This document shows positions 1-8,928 of a stretch of DNA of 64,000 bases, in pieces. Under the pieces are notes generated by a model. The model was not told the origin of the DNA and ran no database searches. It worked only from the letters and a program-made list of their open reading frames with translations. This DNA is from Sphingobacteriaceae bacterium (GTDB taxonomy: Bacteria > Bacteroidota > Bacteroidia > Sphingobacteriales > Sphingobacteriaceae). A program made the translations under genes and the position numbers. The stretch's first letter is position 1, and each line of letters starts with the position of its first letter. The DNA is taken from the NCBI GenBank assembly GCA_903642215.1, contig CAHJWG010000008.1, positions 62,001 to 126,000 of the forward strand. Direction: 5' to 3'.

Positions 1-3000
1 GGTGTGAAAGCATTTGGTACCCAAACTAAATTACCGGCCGGGTTGGCAGCCGTACCTGTAACAGCATTGGAATTTGCACTTAGCTGGCAATCCGATGCTC
101 CTTTTGCACGTACAATTATGGTGGCATTCTGGCCGGGCTGCATCCCCGTTACGGTGTAACTTAAAATATTGCTTCCGGCTCCCGGAGAAATAAAACTGTC
201 GCCGTTATCCATACTAATTTCATAACCTGTTGCGCCGTTAACCGCAGCCCAGCCAAAGGTTACCGAAGATGTAGTTGTACTTTTTACGCTAACTACCGGT
301 GCTGCCAGTTTAACTGCTACGTTTACCGTAACCGGCGTTCTGCTAACCGAAGCACAGTTGGTTGCGCTGCTTATTGCGGCGACATAATAAGTTGTGGCGG
401 CATCCAGCACCGGCGTAACAAAACTGGTCCCGGTGTACAATTCCGTTCCGCCGGTAGCTGTTGCATACCACTTCACAATAGCCCCGGCATCTGCCGTGGC
501 AGTTAATACAGTGCTGCTGCCTGCACAAATAGCTGTTCCCTGAGCAGCAACAACCGGTGCCGACGGTGCAGCATTGAGGTTTATATTAACTGCAGTACGG
601 CTGGCAGATGCGCAATCACTTCCCCGCAGGGTTTCCGCATAATAAGCGGTATTTGCGGTAAGCTGAGGCGTTACAAAACTATTACCCGTAAACAGGGATG
701 AACCGCCGCTTGCCGAACTGTACCAGTTATAAGTTAAATCGGGCTGCGGGTTTGCGACAGTTAACGTAAACTGATCGCCGGGGCAACCGCTCACATTATT
801 GCTTGCAACTGTTGGTGCAGCCGGTGCCGGTACTGTTTTTACCTGTACTAAAGCGAGGTTCGGGTTGGTGCAGCCGGTGTTGCCTGCTGCTTCGATATAA
901 AAGTTGGTATCGGTTAAAACGGAACCGGTTACAAAAATATTCCCGGTAAATAGTTTATTGGTTTTTGACGGAGAATCGTACCAGTTATACGTTACGCCGC
1001 TTTCCGGAGAAGCTACCGAAAGCGTTGCTTTTCCGCCGGTACAAACGGTTACGGTTGCCGCATCTGCCACCGGCATTTTCGGTGCAATGCTTACCGAAAC
1101 CGTAACGGCCAACGCAGCAGACGGCGTACAGTAATTCGCTGAACTCGCCCTTACATAATAGGTAGTGCCGGCGGATAAAACCGGTGTAGTAAACTGACTG
1201 CCGGTAAAAATCGGGTTGGTATCCGCAGCGGCATTGTACCAGTTATAGGTTGTGTTTACATCCGGATTTAAAATCCGGATCACAGCGGAACTGTTCTGGC
1301 AAACAGCCAGTCCGCCCGGTGCAACCTGCGGCGCAGGTGCCGTGCCGTTTCCAACGGTAACATTTACAACCGTGCGTGTTGTGGCAGTACAACCCAAACT
1401 GCTTACGGTTTCTACATAATAAGTGGTACTGGCTGTTAAAACCGGCGTGGTATAACTGCTTCCGCTAAAAATAGCTGTGCCGCCTGTTGCAGATAAATAC
1501 CAGTTAAAAGAAGCATTGGGCGTTGTACTGCCGGCGGTAAGCGTCGTGCTGCTGCCGCTACAAACTGTGGTTCCGGCTGTGGCAACAGTTGCCGCATCCG
1601 GTGCTGGGTTTACGTTGATGCTGGCTGTAGTCCGGCTTGTAGAAGTACAATCTCCGTTACGGGTTGCCTCCGCATAAAAATTAGTATTTGTGGTGATGGC
1701 CGGCGTAGTAAAACTGGTTCCGGTAAATGCTAAGTTCCCTCCCGCTGCCGCATCAAACCAGTTATAAGTTAAGCCGATTTGCGGATTGGAAATAACCAAC
1801 GTTGCCTGCGAACCGCTGCAAACAGAAACAGAAGCGTTTACCAGTAACGGTGCAGAAGGTGTAGGCGCAACCACTGCATGTGCAATGGCAAGGGCAGAAC
1901 TGCTGCAGCCGGAAGCACTGATGGCATCAATATAAAAATCTGTACTTGTAGGGAGCGCATTGCTTACAAAAGTGCTTCCTTCAAACAGTTTATTGGTTTT
2001 TGCAGGAGAATCAAACCAGCGGTAAGTGATGCCGGCTACCGGTGCGGCAACCGTAAATGTTGCTTTTTTACCGGCACAAACGGTAACTGTTTCTGCACTG
2101 AGTACCGGAGCATCCGGCACCGGACTAACCGCAACATTTACCGTTTGCCGCGCAGAAGGATTACAGCTTTGACTGCTCGATGCATCCACATAATAAATTG
2201 TATTGGCTGTTAAAGCAGGCGTAGTAAATTCGTTTCCGGTAAAAATCGGATCGCTTGCCGTTGCGCTGCTGTACCAGCGGTAAATCAAATTCGGCTGCGG
2301 ATTTGAAATTTTTAGCGTAGTGGTATTTCCGGCACAAATCATTAATCCGCCCGATTGTACGGCAGGCCTATCCGGGGCCGGGATGATGGTTATCGTAACC
2401 GGGGTTCTTGCCGTGCTGATACAACCCATACCGTTACTTGCCTCGGTATAATACGTAACGCCGGCTGTTAAATTTGTAAGGGTAAACGAAGTGCCGCTGA
2501 AAACAGGTGTGCCGCCAAGTGCTGTATTATAAGTGTTATAGATTAAACCGGCAGCCGGGCTGGTAACCGCTACGGTAACAGAACCGCCGCTGCAAACACT
2601 TGTTGCAGATGCACTTAGAACCGGTGCGGTGATACCAGGCGTAACCGAAACCGTTGCAGCTGCGCGTACACCGTTGTTAATACAGTTTCCACCGGTACTT
2701 ATTGCCTGCACATAATAAGTTGTGTTGATGAGCAGTGCCGGCGTTACAAATTTTACACCGGTAAAAACAGCATTGCCTCCTGTTGGCGTGGTAAACCAAT
2801 CGTAACTCACATTGGTTTCCGGGTTGCTGATTTCCAGCGTAGCCGAATTTCCTGTACAAACGGTTACCTGATCGGCTACAAACGTTGGTGTAGCCGGGCG
2901 CGGATTTACGGTTACGGTTACATCCGTACGGGCAGCATTGGTACAGCTTCCGGCAGATGCTTCGACATAAAAATGAGTAGAAGTAAAAATAGCAGGTGTT

Positions 3001-6000
3001 TGCCAGGTTGATCCGGTAAAGAGCAGGTTGCCTGCAGTTGCCGCATCGTACCATTTGATTGTTGCAGAACCAGGGTTGTTAACCGCCAGGTTTACCGTTT
3101 CGCCGGCGCAGATGTTAAAAGCTGTTTGCGCCAGAACCGGCGTTGGCGGGATGGTTGTAATTACAGCCGTTGCAGCAACGCGTGTCGGGTTGATACAGCC
3201 GGTGGAAGTCCGCTTGCTTTGTACATAATAAGTTGTGGTTGCCGTTAAAATTGGTGTGGTAAAAGAAGTACCGGTAAAAAGTAAATTACCTGCGCTTGCG
3301 GTATCAAACCAATCGTAATTGGTGCCCGCCCGCGGATTTGCAACCGTAAAAGTAGCCTGCCCGCCTGCGCAAACCGGTACATTATTTTGTGTGAGCAGCG
3401 GAAGTGCTACTTGTTTGGTGGCATAAAAAACATCCAAAGAATTTGATGAAGATGCGCCGCCGGAATTTAATACCAGCTGCACGCGATCAAACGCTGCCTG
3501 CGGGGCAAATTTTAACAGTGCCCTTTCTCCTCCGTTTAAAATTACTACGGAAACGAAGTTGCTTCCTACAGCTGCCTGATCGTTATTAGGAGTTGTGCCG
3601 TTGTAAGAAGTTAAAGTTAAACCGCTTAACAATTGTGTGCTGAATGTTGTATTCGGGATCCGAACCAGCACCTGAACGGTATCGCCTGCAACGCCCTGAT
3701 CTGTAAAAATTAATTGCTGGCTGATATTTGCGCCCGATAAACCTACCGGAATGTTATAGCGTGCAAAGCTGTTCAGGTCTGCATCCACCGCATTTTCCGG
3801 CGTGGTAACGGTACAGCCAATACATAAATTGTTGACGGCGTTATTTTGAGTGGCAGCGAAATCACACGTGGTAGAAAAAACAGGATTTACGCTGATGGTA
3901 ACCGAAGTACGCGAAATACTCGGGCAACCGCTTGCCGAAACAGCTTCTACATAATACGTTGTTGTACTACTTAAAGCCGGTGTGGTAAAGGTGCTTCCTT
4001 CAAAAATTACCGAGCCGCCCTGTGCCTGCGTGTACCATTTATAAGTTACGCCCGGCGCGGCAGATGATGCGGTTAAAGCAGCAGTTTGTCCGGCTGCAAC
4101 CTGTCCGTTTGCCGGATTAACGGTTACGGCCGGTACATCCGGTGCAGGGTTTACGGTTACCGTAACCGCCACTTTATTACTTACGCAAGTTCCGTTTACC
4201 GCCTGAACGTAATATGTTTGACTGGCTGTTAAAGCAGGCGTTACAAAATTACTGCCGGTAAAAATCGGTGTAGTTGCGGTGGCACTGTCAAACCATTGGA
4301 AAGTAACGCCGGTTTGCGAAGAAGATGCACTTAAAGTTACCGAAGAACCGGAACAGGTTTGCACGGCAGTTTGCGCCACAACCGGATCAGTAACGGTATT
4401 ATTTACCGTTGCGGTAACTTTTTTACGGACAGCACTGGTGCATTGTCCGTTTACAACAGCTTCAACATAAAAATCAGTGGTAACAGTTAAAGGATCAGAA
4501 ACGAAAGTATCACCGGAAAAAATTAGTGTTCCGCCCGTTGCAGCGGTGTACCAGTTATGCGTTACGCCTGCTATATTTTGTGCGGTAAAAGAAGCCGTCT
4601 GTCCGGGGCAAACCGTTACCTGATCCGCCGTTACAACCGGAACTGCCGGCTGCGGAATAATGATTACCGTTACCGGTGTACGGATAATCTGTACACAACC
4701 GGAAGTAGTCCTCACCGCTTCGGCATAGTAAGTTGTGGTGCTGGTTAACGCCGGCGTGGTAAATACCAAACCGGTGTAAAGCGGCGATCCGCCGGTTGCG
4801 GAGCTGTACCAGTTTACGGTTACATTATTTGGTACGGTTGCGGTTAAAGTTGTTTGTGTGCCGAAGCAGGAACCGGCACCGCTAACGGTAACAACCGGCG
4901 CGGCAACTTCCTGTGCGGCATCAAATATTTTTAAAGCGGAAAGAACGCCGGCAGCGGTAGAATTTAAGCGAACTTCGACCCGATCAAAATTGCTGCTCGC
5001 TTTAAAAGCTATGCGGAATCGGCTTTGATCAGCCAAAACCCGAACATTAACCAAAGAACTGTTTACGTTAAAGCGGTCATTATTATAGGTTGTTCCGTTA
5101 TAAGTTGCCAGCTGTATTTGTGAAAGCACATTCAGATCGGCCAGATTTACCGGCAAACCTAAATCAACCACTATACTGTCGCCTGCACTGCCGGTATTGG
5201 CAAAACGCAAAGTTTGCGCTGCGTAAGCATTTACCAAACCTGCCGTTACATTTAGCTGAGAAAAACTGTTGCTGTTTTGATCTGTAGCTGCCGCAGCGTT
5301 AGCAACGGAACAGTTTACACAAACCAAACCGTTAACCGCCGTAGTTTGATCTACCGCTGCATCACACGGAACAGCATTTGTTATTAGCTGGTTTACAGTT
5401 GCCGTAACAGCAATCCGGTTGGCACTGCGGCAGCCGTTTGCAGAAACAGCTTCGGCATAATAAGTTGTGTTGGCGTAAAGGGTCGGCGAAGTGTAAGTTG
5501 CGCCCGTATAAAAAACGGTTCCGCCGGTTGCCGAATTATACCAGTTAAAAACAGTATTGGTATCGGATGAAGTAGCCGTAAATGTGGCTGTTGAACCTGC
5601 ATTAACCGCTTGTATAAGCGGCGTTACGGCAAAGTTTGCCGGTGCCGGGTTTACATTTACCGTAATTGGCGTACGGTCTGCCGAGGTGCAGCTGCCTAAA
5701 CCGGTCTCTGCATAATAAATGGTGCTGGCTGTTAAAACAGGCGTGGTAAAGTTGTTTCCGGTAAATAACAAGGTGCCGTTGGTGGCTGCATCGTACCATT
5801 TTACAGTTGCATTTCCTGCAGTAGTTGCGGTAAGCGTAATACTTTCGTTGGCACAAATGGTAACGTTTGCAAAAGCGGCAGTTGGTTTCAACGGAACATC
5901 ATTCACCAAAACCGTAACCGGATAACGTAAAGCAGCGGTACAGCCGTTACGGGTATATTCTACATAATAAGTAGTGCTGGCAGTTAAAGCCGGCGTGGTA

Positions 6001-8684
6001 AAATTTGTGCCGGTAAAAACAGCATTACCGCCTGTTGGCGTAGTAAACCAGTTAAAAGTGCCGGTTGCGGGAGAAGTTATGTTGATTTGTGCAGTTGTGT
6101 TTTTACAGATTTCGGGATTGGTTACCGCAAATATCAGTTTCGGAAACAGCTGCGCAGCATAATAAACCTGTAGAGAAGTGGCTGCGGAAACGATGCCGGA
6201 ATTTAGTCTGACCCTAACTCCGTTATAGGTGCCGGTAGCTGGAATAAGAATGGCATAACGGCCGTTCGCACCTAAAAGACGAACTTTTATGGCAGCGTTA
6301 TCCAGCGGATAAGTATTTACAATCGTACCGTTGTTAAGCACTTCAACCTGTATCGAACTTAAAAGATTAACATCTGCCAGCCCCGTTGGCGATTGTACCA
6401 CTACTTTTATGGTATCACCGGCAAATCCGGCCTGCTGGAAAGTTAAAGTTTGGGAAGCATTTCCGCCTGTTAATCCGGCTAAAACACTGATGGTTGATGC
6501 GGTTGTGGTATCTGCATCAATCGCCAGATTAGGATTGGTAACCAAACAGCCAATGCAAATTCCGTTAACATCCGTGGCCTGCTGATTAGCAAAACTGCAA
6601 GGTGCTAAAATATTGTTATTAACCGTAACTGTAGCCTGCGTGCGGTTGGCCGAAATACAGCCGCCACTACTTACAGCTTCTACATAGTAAGAAGTTGTTG
6701 TATATAAAGCAGGCGTTTGAAACGTTGTCCCGGAAAAAACAGGTGTTGACCCGGTAGCCGAAGCATACCAATTATAGGTAACGCCGGTTTGCGCATTGGT
6801 TACGCTTAAAGTAGCCGTTTGGCCGGCGTTGATGTTGCTGTTATTAACCGCCACAACCGGATTTGCAGGTTTTGGAGTAACGGCAACACTAACCAAAACG
6901 CGCTGTGCACTGGCGCAGCCGTTCGCATTTACAGCTTCCAGATAAAAATTAGTGTTGGCTGATAATATTGGGGTCGTAAAGTTTGTACCGGTATATACAG
7001 GCGTTCCGCCGGAAACCGAAGTGTACCAATTATACAGAACGCCGGGCGATGGCTGCAAAACCGAAAGCACCGCCGGAGTACCGGAACATACGGTTACATT
7101 AGCATTTGCCGGTGTTGGGTTGGCAGGCAAATCGCTTACCGTGGCGGTAACTTCCGTGCGCGCTGCGCTGGTACAAGTTCCGTTTACAGTTGCTTCGGCA
7201 TAATATTTTGTAGTAGAAGTTAAAGCGGGCGTTGTAAAAACATTACCGGTAAATATAGGTGTGCCACCGGTTGCTGCCGCAAACCAGTTAACGGTTACGC
7301 CTGCCATATTTTGTGCGGTAAAAGAAGCATTGCCTCCGGAACAAACCGTTACCGTATTATTTGTAACAACCGGTGCAGCCGGGGCCGGGATGATATTAAT
7401 GATTACCGGTGCTCTTTCGGAGGCATTGGTGCAGCCGTTTCGTACTGCTTCTGCATAATAAGTTGCAGTGGAAGCGAGTGCCGGCGTTTGAAAAGAATTT
7501 CCGGTAAAAACAGGCGTACCTCCTGTTGCAGAGGTGTACCAGTTAAAAACAGTGTTTGCTGTGGCTGTTGCTGATAAAAGCACAGAACTGCCGATACAGG
7601 CTGTTGTACTATTGGCAACCACGCCGTTGATGCTTACCACCGGCCGGGGGATTAAACGCTGTGCTTCGTAAATATTTAAGGTAGAAAGTGCGTTGAGCAA
7701 CCCGCCGCCCAACCGAACCTGAACGCGGTCGAATGTTTTAGACGGCGCAAAAGTAACGGCAACGGTTCGGTTACCTGCATTTAAATCCAGTAATCTAACA
7801 TTGAGTAAGGATGAAGTCAAACTGCGGCTATCCGTATTATCTGTTGTTCCGTTTGAGGTTGATACCTGTACGCTGCTTAAAATACCTGCATCCAGCAAGG
7901 TTTGAGGCAGGGATAAGGTTAGGCGGACGGAATCCCCTAAAACAGACGGCCCGGAAAAAACAATCGTTTGCTGTGCAAAAGCACCTGCTGCAGCTACGCC
8001 GGCATTTAAGGTTGATGCGGTTGCCAAATTTCCGTCTATAGCTAACTGCGGATTTACAACGCCGCCTAAATTTAATCCCAATCCAAGTAAGCCGGATGAG
8101 ATACCGTTAAGCTCATCAATTGCAGCATCACATGCTACAGTTGTGTTTGTACTGTTAAAATAAGCACCGTAAACATTTGCATTGCTTAAAGTGCTAACCA
8201 AACCTCCGCTTAAAGTAATACGGACACGATCGTAAATTGTGTTTGGAATTAAGGTGGCTTCTATTTGATTATTGCTGCTTAAAACACTTACCAAAGTTGA
8301 AGCAGCAACAGGCTGTCCAATCGGTAAGCTTCCGTTAAAAGCTTGTAATGTAATTCCTCCAAGTAAATCCAAACTTAATAGCTGGTCGGCGGTTCCAATC
8401 TTTACAATTACAGGTGTTCCTGCTGCCGGTTTATTTGTACCCGAGAAAATTAATGTTTGATAAGTTGCCGGCGGAATTAACAAACCTAAAGTGATGTTAA
8501 GCGTAGCATAATCACTTCGGTTTGTATTTACTGCATTAGCCGGATTGTTTACAATACAACCGGCACAAATACCGGTTACGCCTGTTGTTTGTTCACTTGC
8601 ATATATCCTGGTTTGAGCAAAACCGGTACAAGTTAACAGTACTAAAAATTCTATTGCTAAAAACAGTATACAATACTGTTTCAT
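1..8684 (-). CDS. Giant multi-Ig-like surface protein, T9SS type-B cargo (partial, C-terminus beyond left edge)
   Basis: A reading frame opens at an ATG (8682-8684, minus) and stays in phase to base 1, giving at least 2,894 residues. It begins with a signal peptide (MKQYCILFLAIEF, then LLTCTGFAQ). Next come two ~160-residue modules containing CxxC and a 'DRVRITLSGG'-type strand (about 8640-7640). The same module returns at about 6610-6160, 5390-4900 and 3880-3400. Between them lie 23 Ig-like repeats of 253-264 bp, each with NWYxxATGG, FTTPALTSTTxYYAEA and a GC...R pattern, in runs of 4, 3, 4 and 12; they resemble the CHU_C-associated Ig-like family. A fibronectin-III-like domain (about 330-50) follows, and the frame leaves the window in VWVPNAFT, the usual opening of the gliding-motility/T9SS type-B C-terminal domain. 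Inference: a secreted adhesin or cell-surface stalk. The binding target is unknown. Confidence 0.9.
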   Translation of the reverse strand, partial: MKQYCILFLAIEFLVLLTCTGFAQTRIYASEQTTGVTGICAGCIVNNPANAVNTNRSDYATLNITLGLLIPPATYQTLIFSGTNKPAAGTPVIVKIGTADQLLSLDLLGGITLQAFNGSLPIGQPVAASTLVSVLSSNNQIEATLIPNTIYDRVRITLSGGLVSTLSNANVYGAYFNSTNTTVACDAAIDELNGISSGLLGLGLNLGGVVNPQLAIDGNLATASTLNAGVAAAGAFAQQTIVFSGPSVLGDSVRLTLSLPQTLLDAGILSSVQVSTSNGTTDNTDSRSLTSSLLNVRLLDLNAGNRTVAVTFAPSKTFDRVQVRLGGGLLNALSTLNIYEAQRLIPRPVVSINGVVANSTTACIGSSVLLSATATANTVFNWYTSATGGTPVFTGNSFQTPALASTATYYAEAVRNGCTNASERAPVIINIIPAPAAPVVTNNTVTVCSGGNASFTAQNMAGVTVNWFAAATGGTPIFTGNVFTTPALTSTTKYYAEATVNGTCTSAARTEVTATVSDLPANPTPANANVTVCSGTPAVLSVLQPSPGVLYNWYTSVSGGTPVYTGTNFTTPILSANTNFYLEAVNANGCASAQRVLVSVAVTPKPANPVVAVNNSNINAGQTATLSVTNAQTGVTYNWYASATGSTPVFSGTTFQTPALYTTTSYYVEAVSSGGCISANRTQATVTVNNNILAPCSFANQQATDVNGICIGCLVTNPNLAIDADTTTASTISVLAGLTGGNASQTLTFQQAGFAGDTIKVVVQSPTGLADVNLLSSIQVEVLNNGTIVNTYPLDNAAIKVRLLGANGRYAILIPATGTYNGVRVRLNSGIVSAATSLQVYYAAQLFPKLIFAVTNPEICKNTTAQINITSPATGTFNWFTTPTGGNAVFTGTNFTTPALTASTTYYVEYTRNGCTAALRYPVTVLVNDVPLKPTAAFANVTICANESITLTATTAGNATVKWYDAATNGTLLFTGNNFTTPVLTASTIYYAETGLGSCTSADRTPITVNVNPAPANFAVTPLIQAVNAGSTATFTATSSDTNTVFNWYNSATGGTVFYTGATYTSPTLYANTTYYAEAVSANGCRSANRIAVTATVNQLITNAVPCDAAVDQTTAVNGLVCVNCSVANAAAATDQNSNSFSQLNVTAGLVNAYAAQTLRFANTGSAGDSIVVDLGLPVNLADLNVLSQIQLATYNGTTYNNDRFNVNSSLVNVRVLADQSRFRIAFKASSNFDRVEVRLNSTAAGVLSALKIFDAAQEVAAPVVTVSGAGSCFGTQTTLTATVPNNVTVNWYSSATGGSPLYTGLVFTTPALTSTTTYYAEAVRTTSGCVQIIRTPVTVIIIPQPAVPVVTADQVTVCPGQTASFTAQNIAGVTHNWYTAATGGTLIFSGDTFVSDPLTVTTDFYVEAVVNGQCTSAVRKKVTATVNNTVTDPVVAQTAVQTCSGSSVTLSASSSQTGVTFQWFDSATATTPIFTGSNFVTPALTASQTYYVQAVNGTCVSNKVAVTVTVNPAPDVPAVTVNPANGQVAAGQTAALTASSAAPGVTYKWYTQAQGGSVIFEGSTFTTPALSSTTTYYVEAVSASGCPSISRTSVTISVNPVFSTTCDFAATQNNAVNNLCIGCTVTTPENAVDADLNSFARYNIPVGLSGANISQQLIFTDQGVAGDTVQVLVRIPNTTFSTQLLSGLTLTSYNGTTPNNDQAAVGSNFVSVVILNGGERALLKFAPQAAFDRVQLVLNSGGASSSNSLDVFYATKQVALPLLTQNNVPVCAGGQATFTVANPRAGTNYDWFDTASAGNLLFTGTSFTTPILTATTTYYVQSKRTSTGCINPTRVAATAVITTIPPTPVLAQTAFNICAGETVNLAVNNPGSATIKWYDAATAGNLLFTGSTWQTPAIFTSTHFYVEASAGSCTNAARTDVTVTVNPRPATPTFVADQVTVCTGNSATLEISNPETNVSYDWFTTPTGGNAVFTGVKFVTPALLINTTYYVQAISTGGNCINNGVRAAATVSVTPGITAPVLSASATSVCSGGSVTVAVTSPAAGLIYNTYNTALGGTPVFSGTSFTLTNLTAGVTYYTEASNGMGCISTARTPVTITIIPAPDRPAVQSGGLMICAGNTTTLKISNPQPNLIYRWYSSATASDPIFTGNEFTTPALTANTIYYVDASSSQSCNPSARQTVNVAVSPVPDAPVLSAETVTVCAGKKATFTVAAPVAGITYRWFDSPAKTNKLFEGSTFVSNALPTSTDFYIDAISASGCSSSALAIAHAVVAPTPSAPLLVNASVSVCSGSQATLVISNPQIGLTYNWFDAAAGGNLAFTGTSFTTPAITTNTNFYAEATRNGDCTSTSRTTASINVNPAPDAATVATAGTTVCSGSSTTLTAGSTTPNASFNWYLSATGGTAIFSGSSYTTPVLTASTTYYVETVSSLGCTATTRTVVNVTVGNGTAPAPQVAPGGLAVCQNSSAVIRILNPDVNTTYNWYNAAADTNPIFTGSQFTTPVLSAGTTYYVRASSANYCTPSAALAVTVSVSIAPKMPVADAATVTVCTGGKATLSVASPESGVTYNWYDSPSKTNKLFTGNIFVTGSVLTDTNFYIEAAGNTGCTNPNLALVQVKTVPAPAAPTVASNNVSGCPGDQFTLTVANPQPDLTYNWYSSASGGSSLFTGNSFVTPQLTANTAYYAETLRGSDCASASRTAVNINLNAAPSAPVVAAQGTAICAGSSTVLTATADAGAIVKWYATATGGTELYTGTSFVTPVLDAATTYYVAAISSATNCASVSRTPVTVNVAVKLAAPVVSVKSTTTSSVTFGWAAVNGATGYEISMDNGDSFISPGAGSNILSYTVTGMQPGQNATIIVRAKGASDCQLSANSNAVTGTAANPAGNLVWVPNAFT

Positions 8685-8928
8685 CTTTTTCAAAGTAAAT
8701 ATTAGCTCCATATTACGATATTTGAATCAGCATTTAACCAAAGATTTCTAATCCAATTAAAGAAATCTTAACCTACAGCATGATTCAATACTACGTTCAG
8801 CTATTACTACTTGGTACAATCAAAACATTCATTGTATTAGGTATTATTCATTCCGTTCATTATTAAATTTCTAAATACTTATTGTTCATTTTACGTATTG
8901 TACTTGTAACCAATTTTTAGAACTAAAT
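8685..8928. other. Divergent intergenic region between giant surface protein and HTH-NTPase
   Basis: This 244-bp AT-rich stretch must hold the promoters for both flanking genes. No perfect TAnnTTTG box is visible. On the minus strand a TTTACTTTG sequence sits just before the giant gene's ATG (8688-8696) and is one base short of the -7 consensus. No hairpin, ORF or repeat stands out. Confidence 0.4.

Noticed and set aside
1-8600. 258-bp periodicity that could suggest a CRISPR-like or satellite array
   Set aside because: The period lies within one open reading frame and corresponds to ~86-residue Ig-like repeats; no short identical repeats with unique spacers are present.
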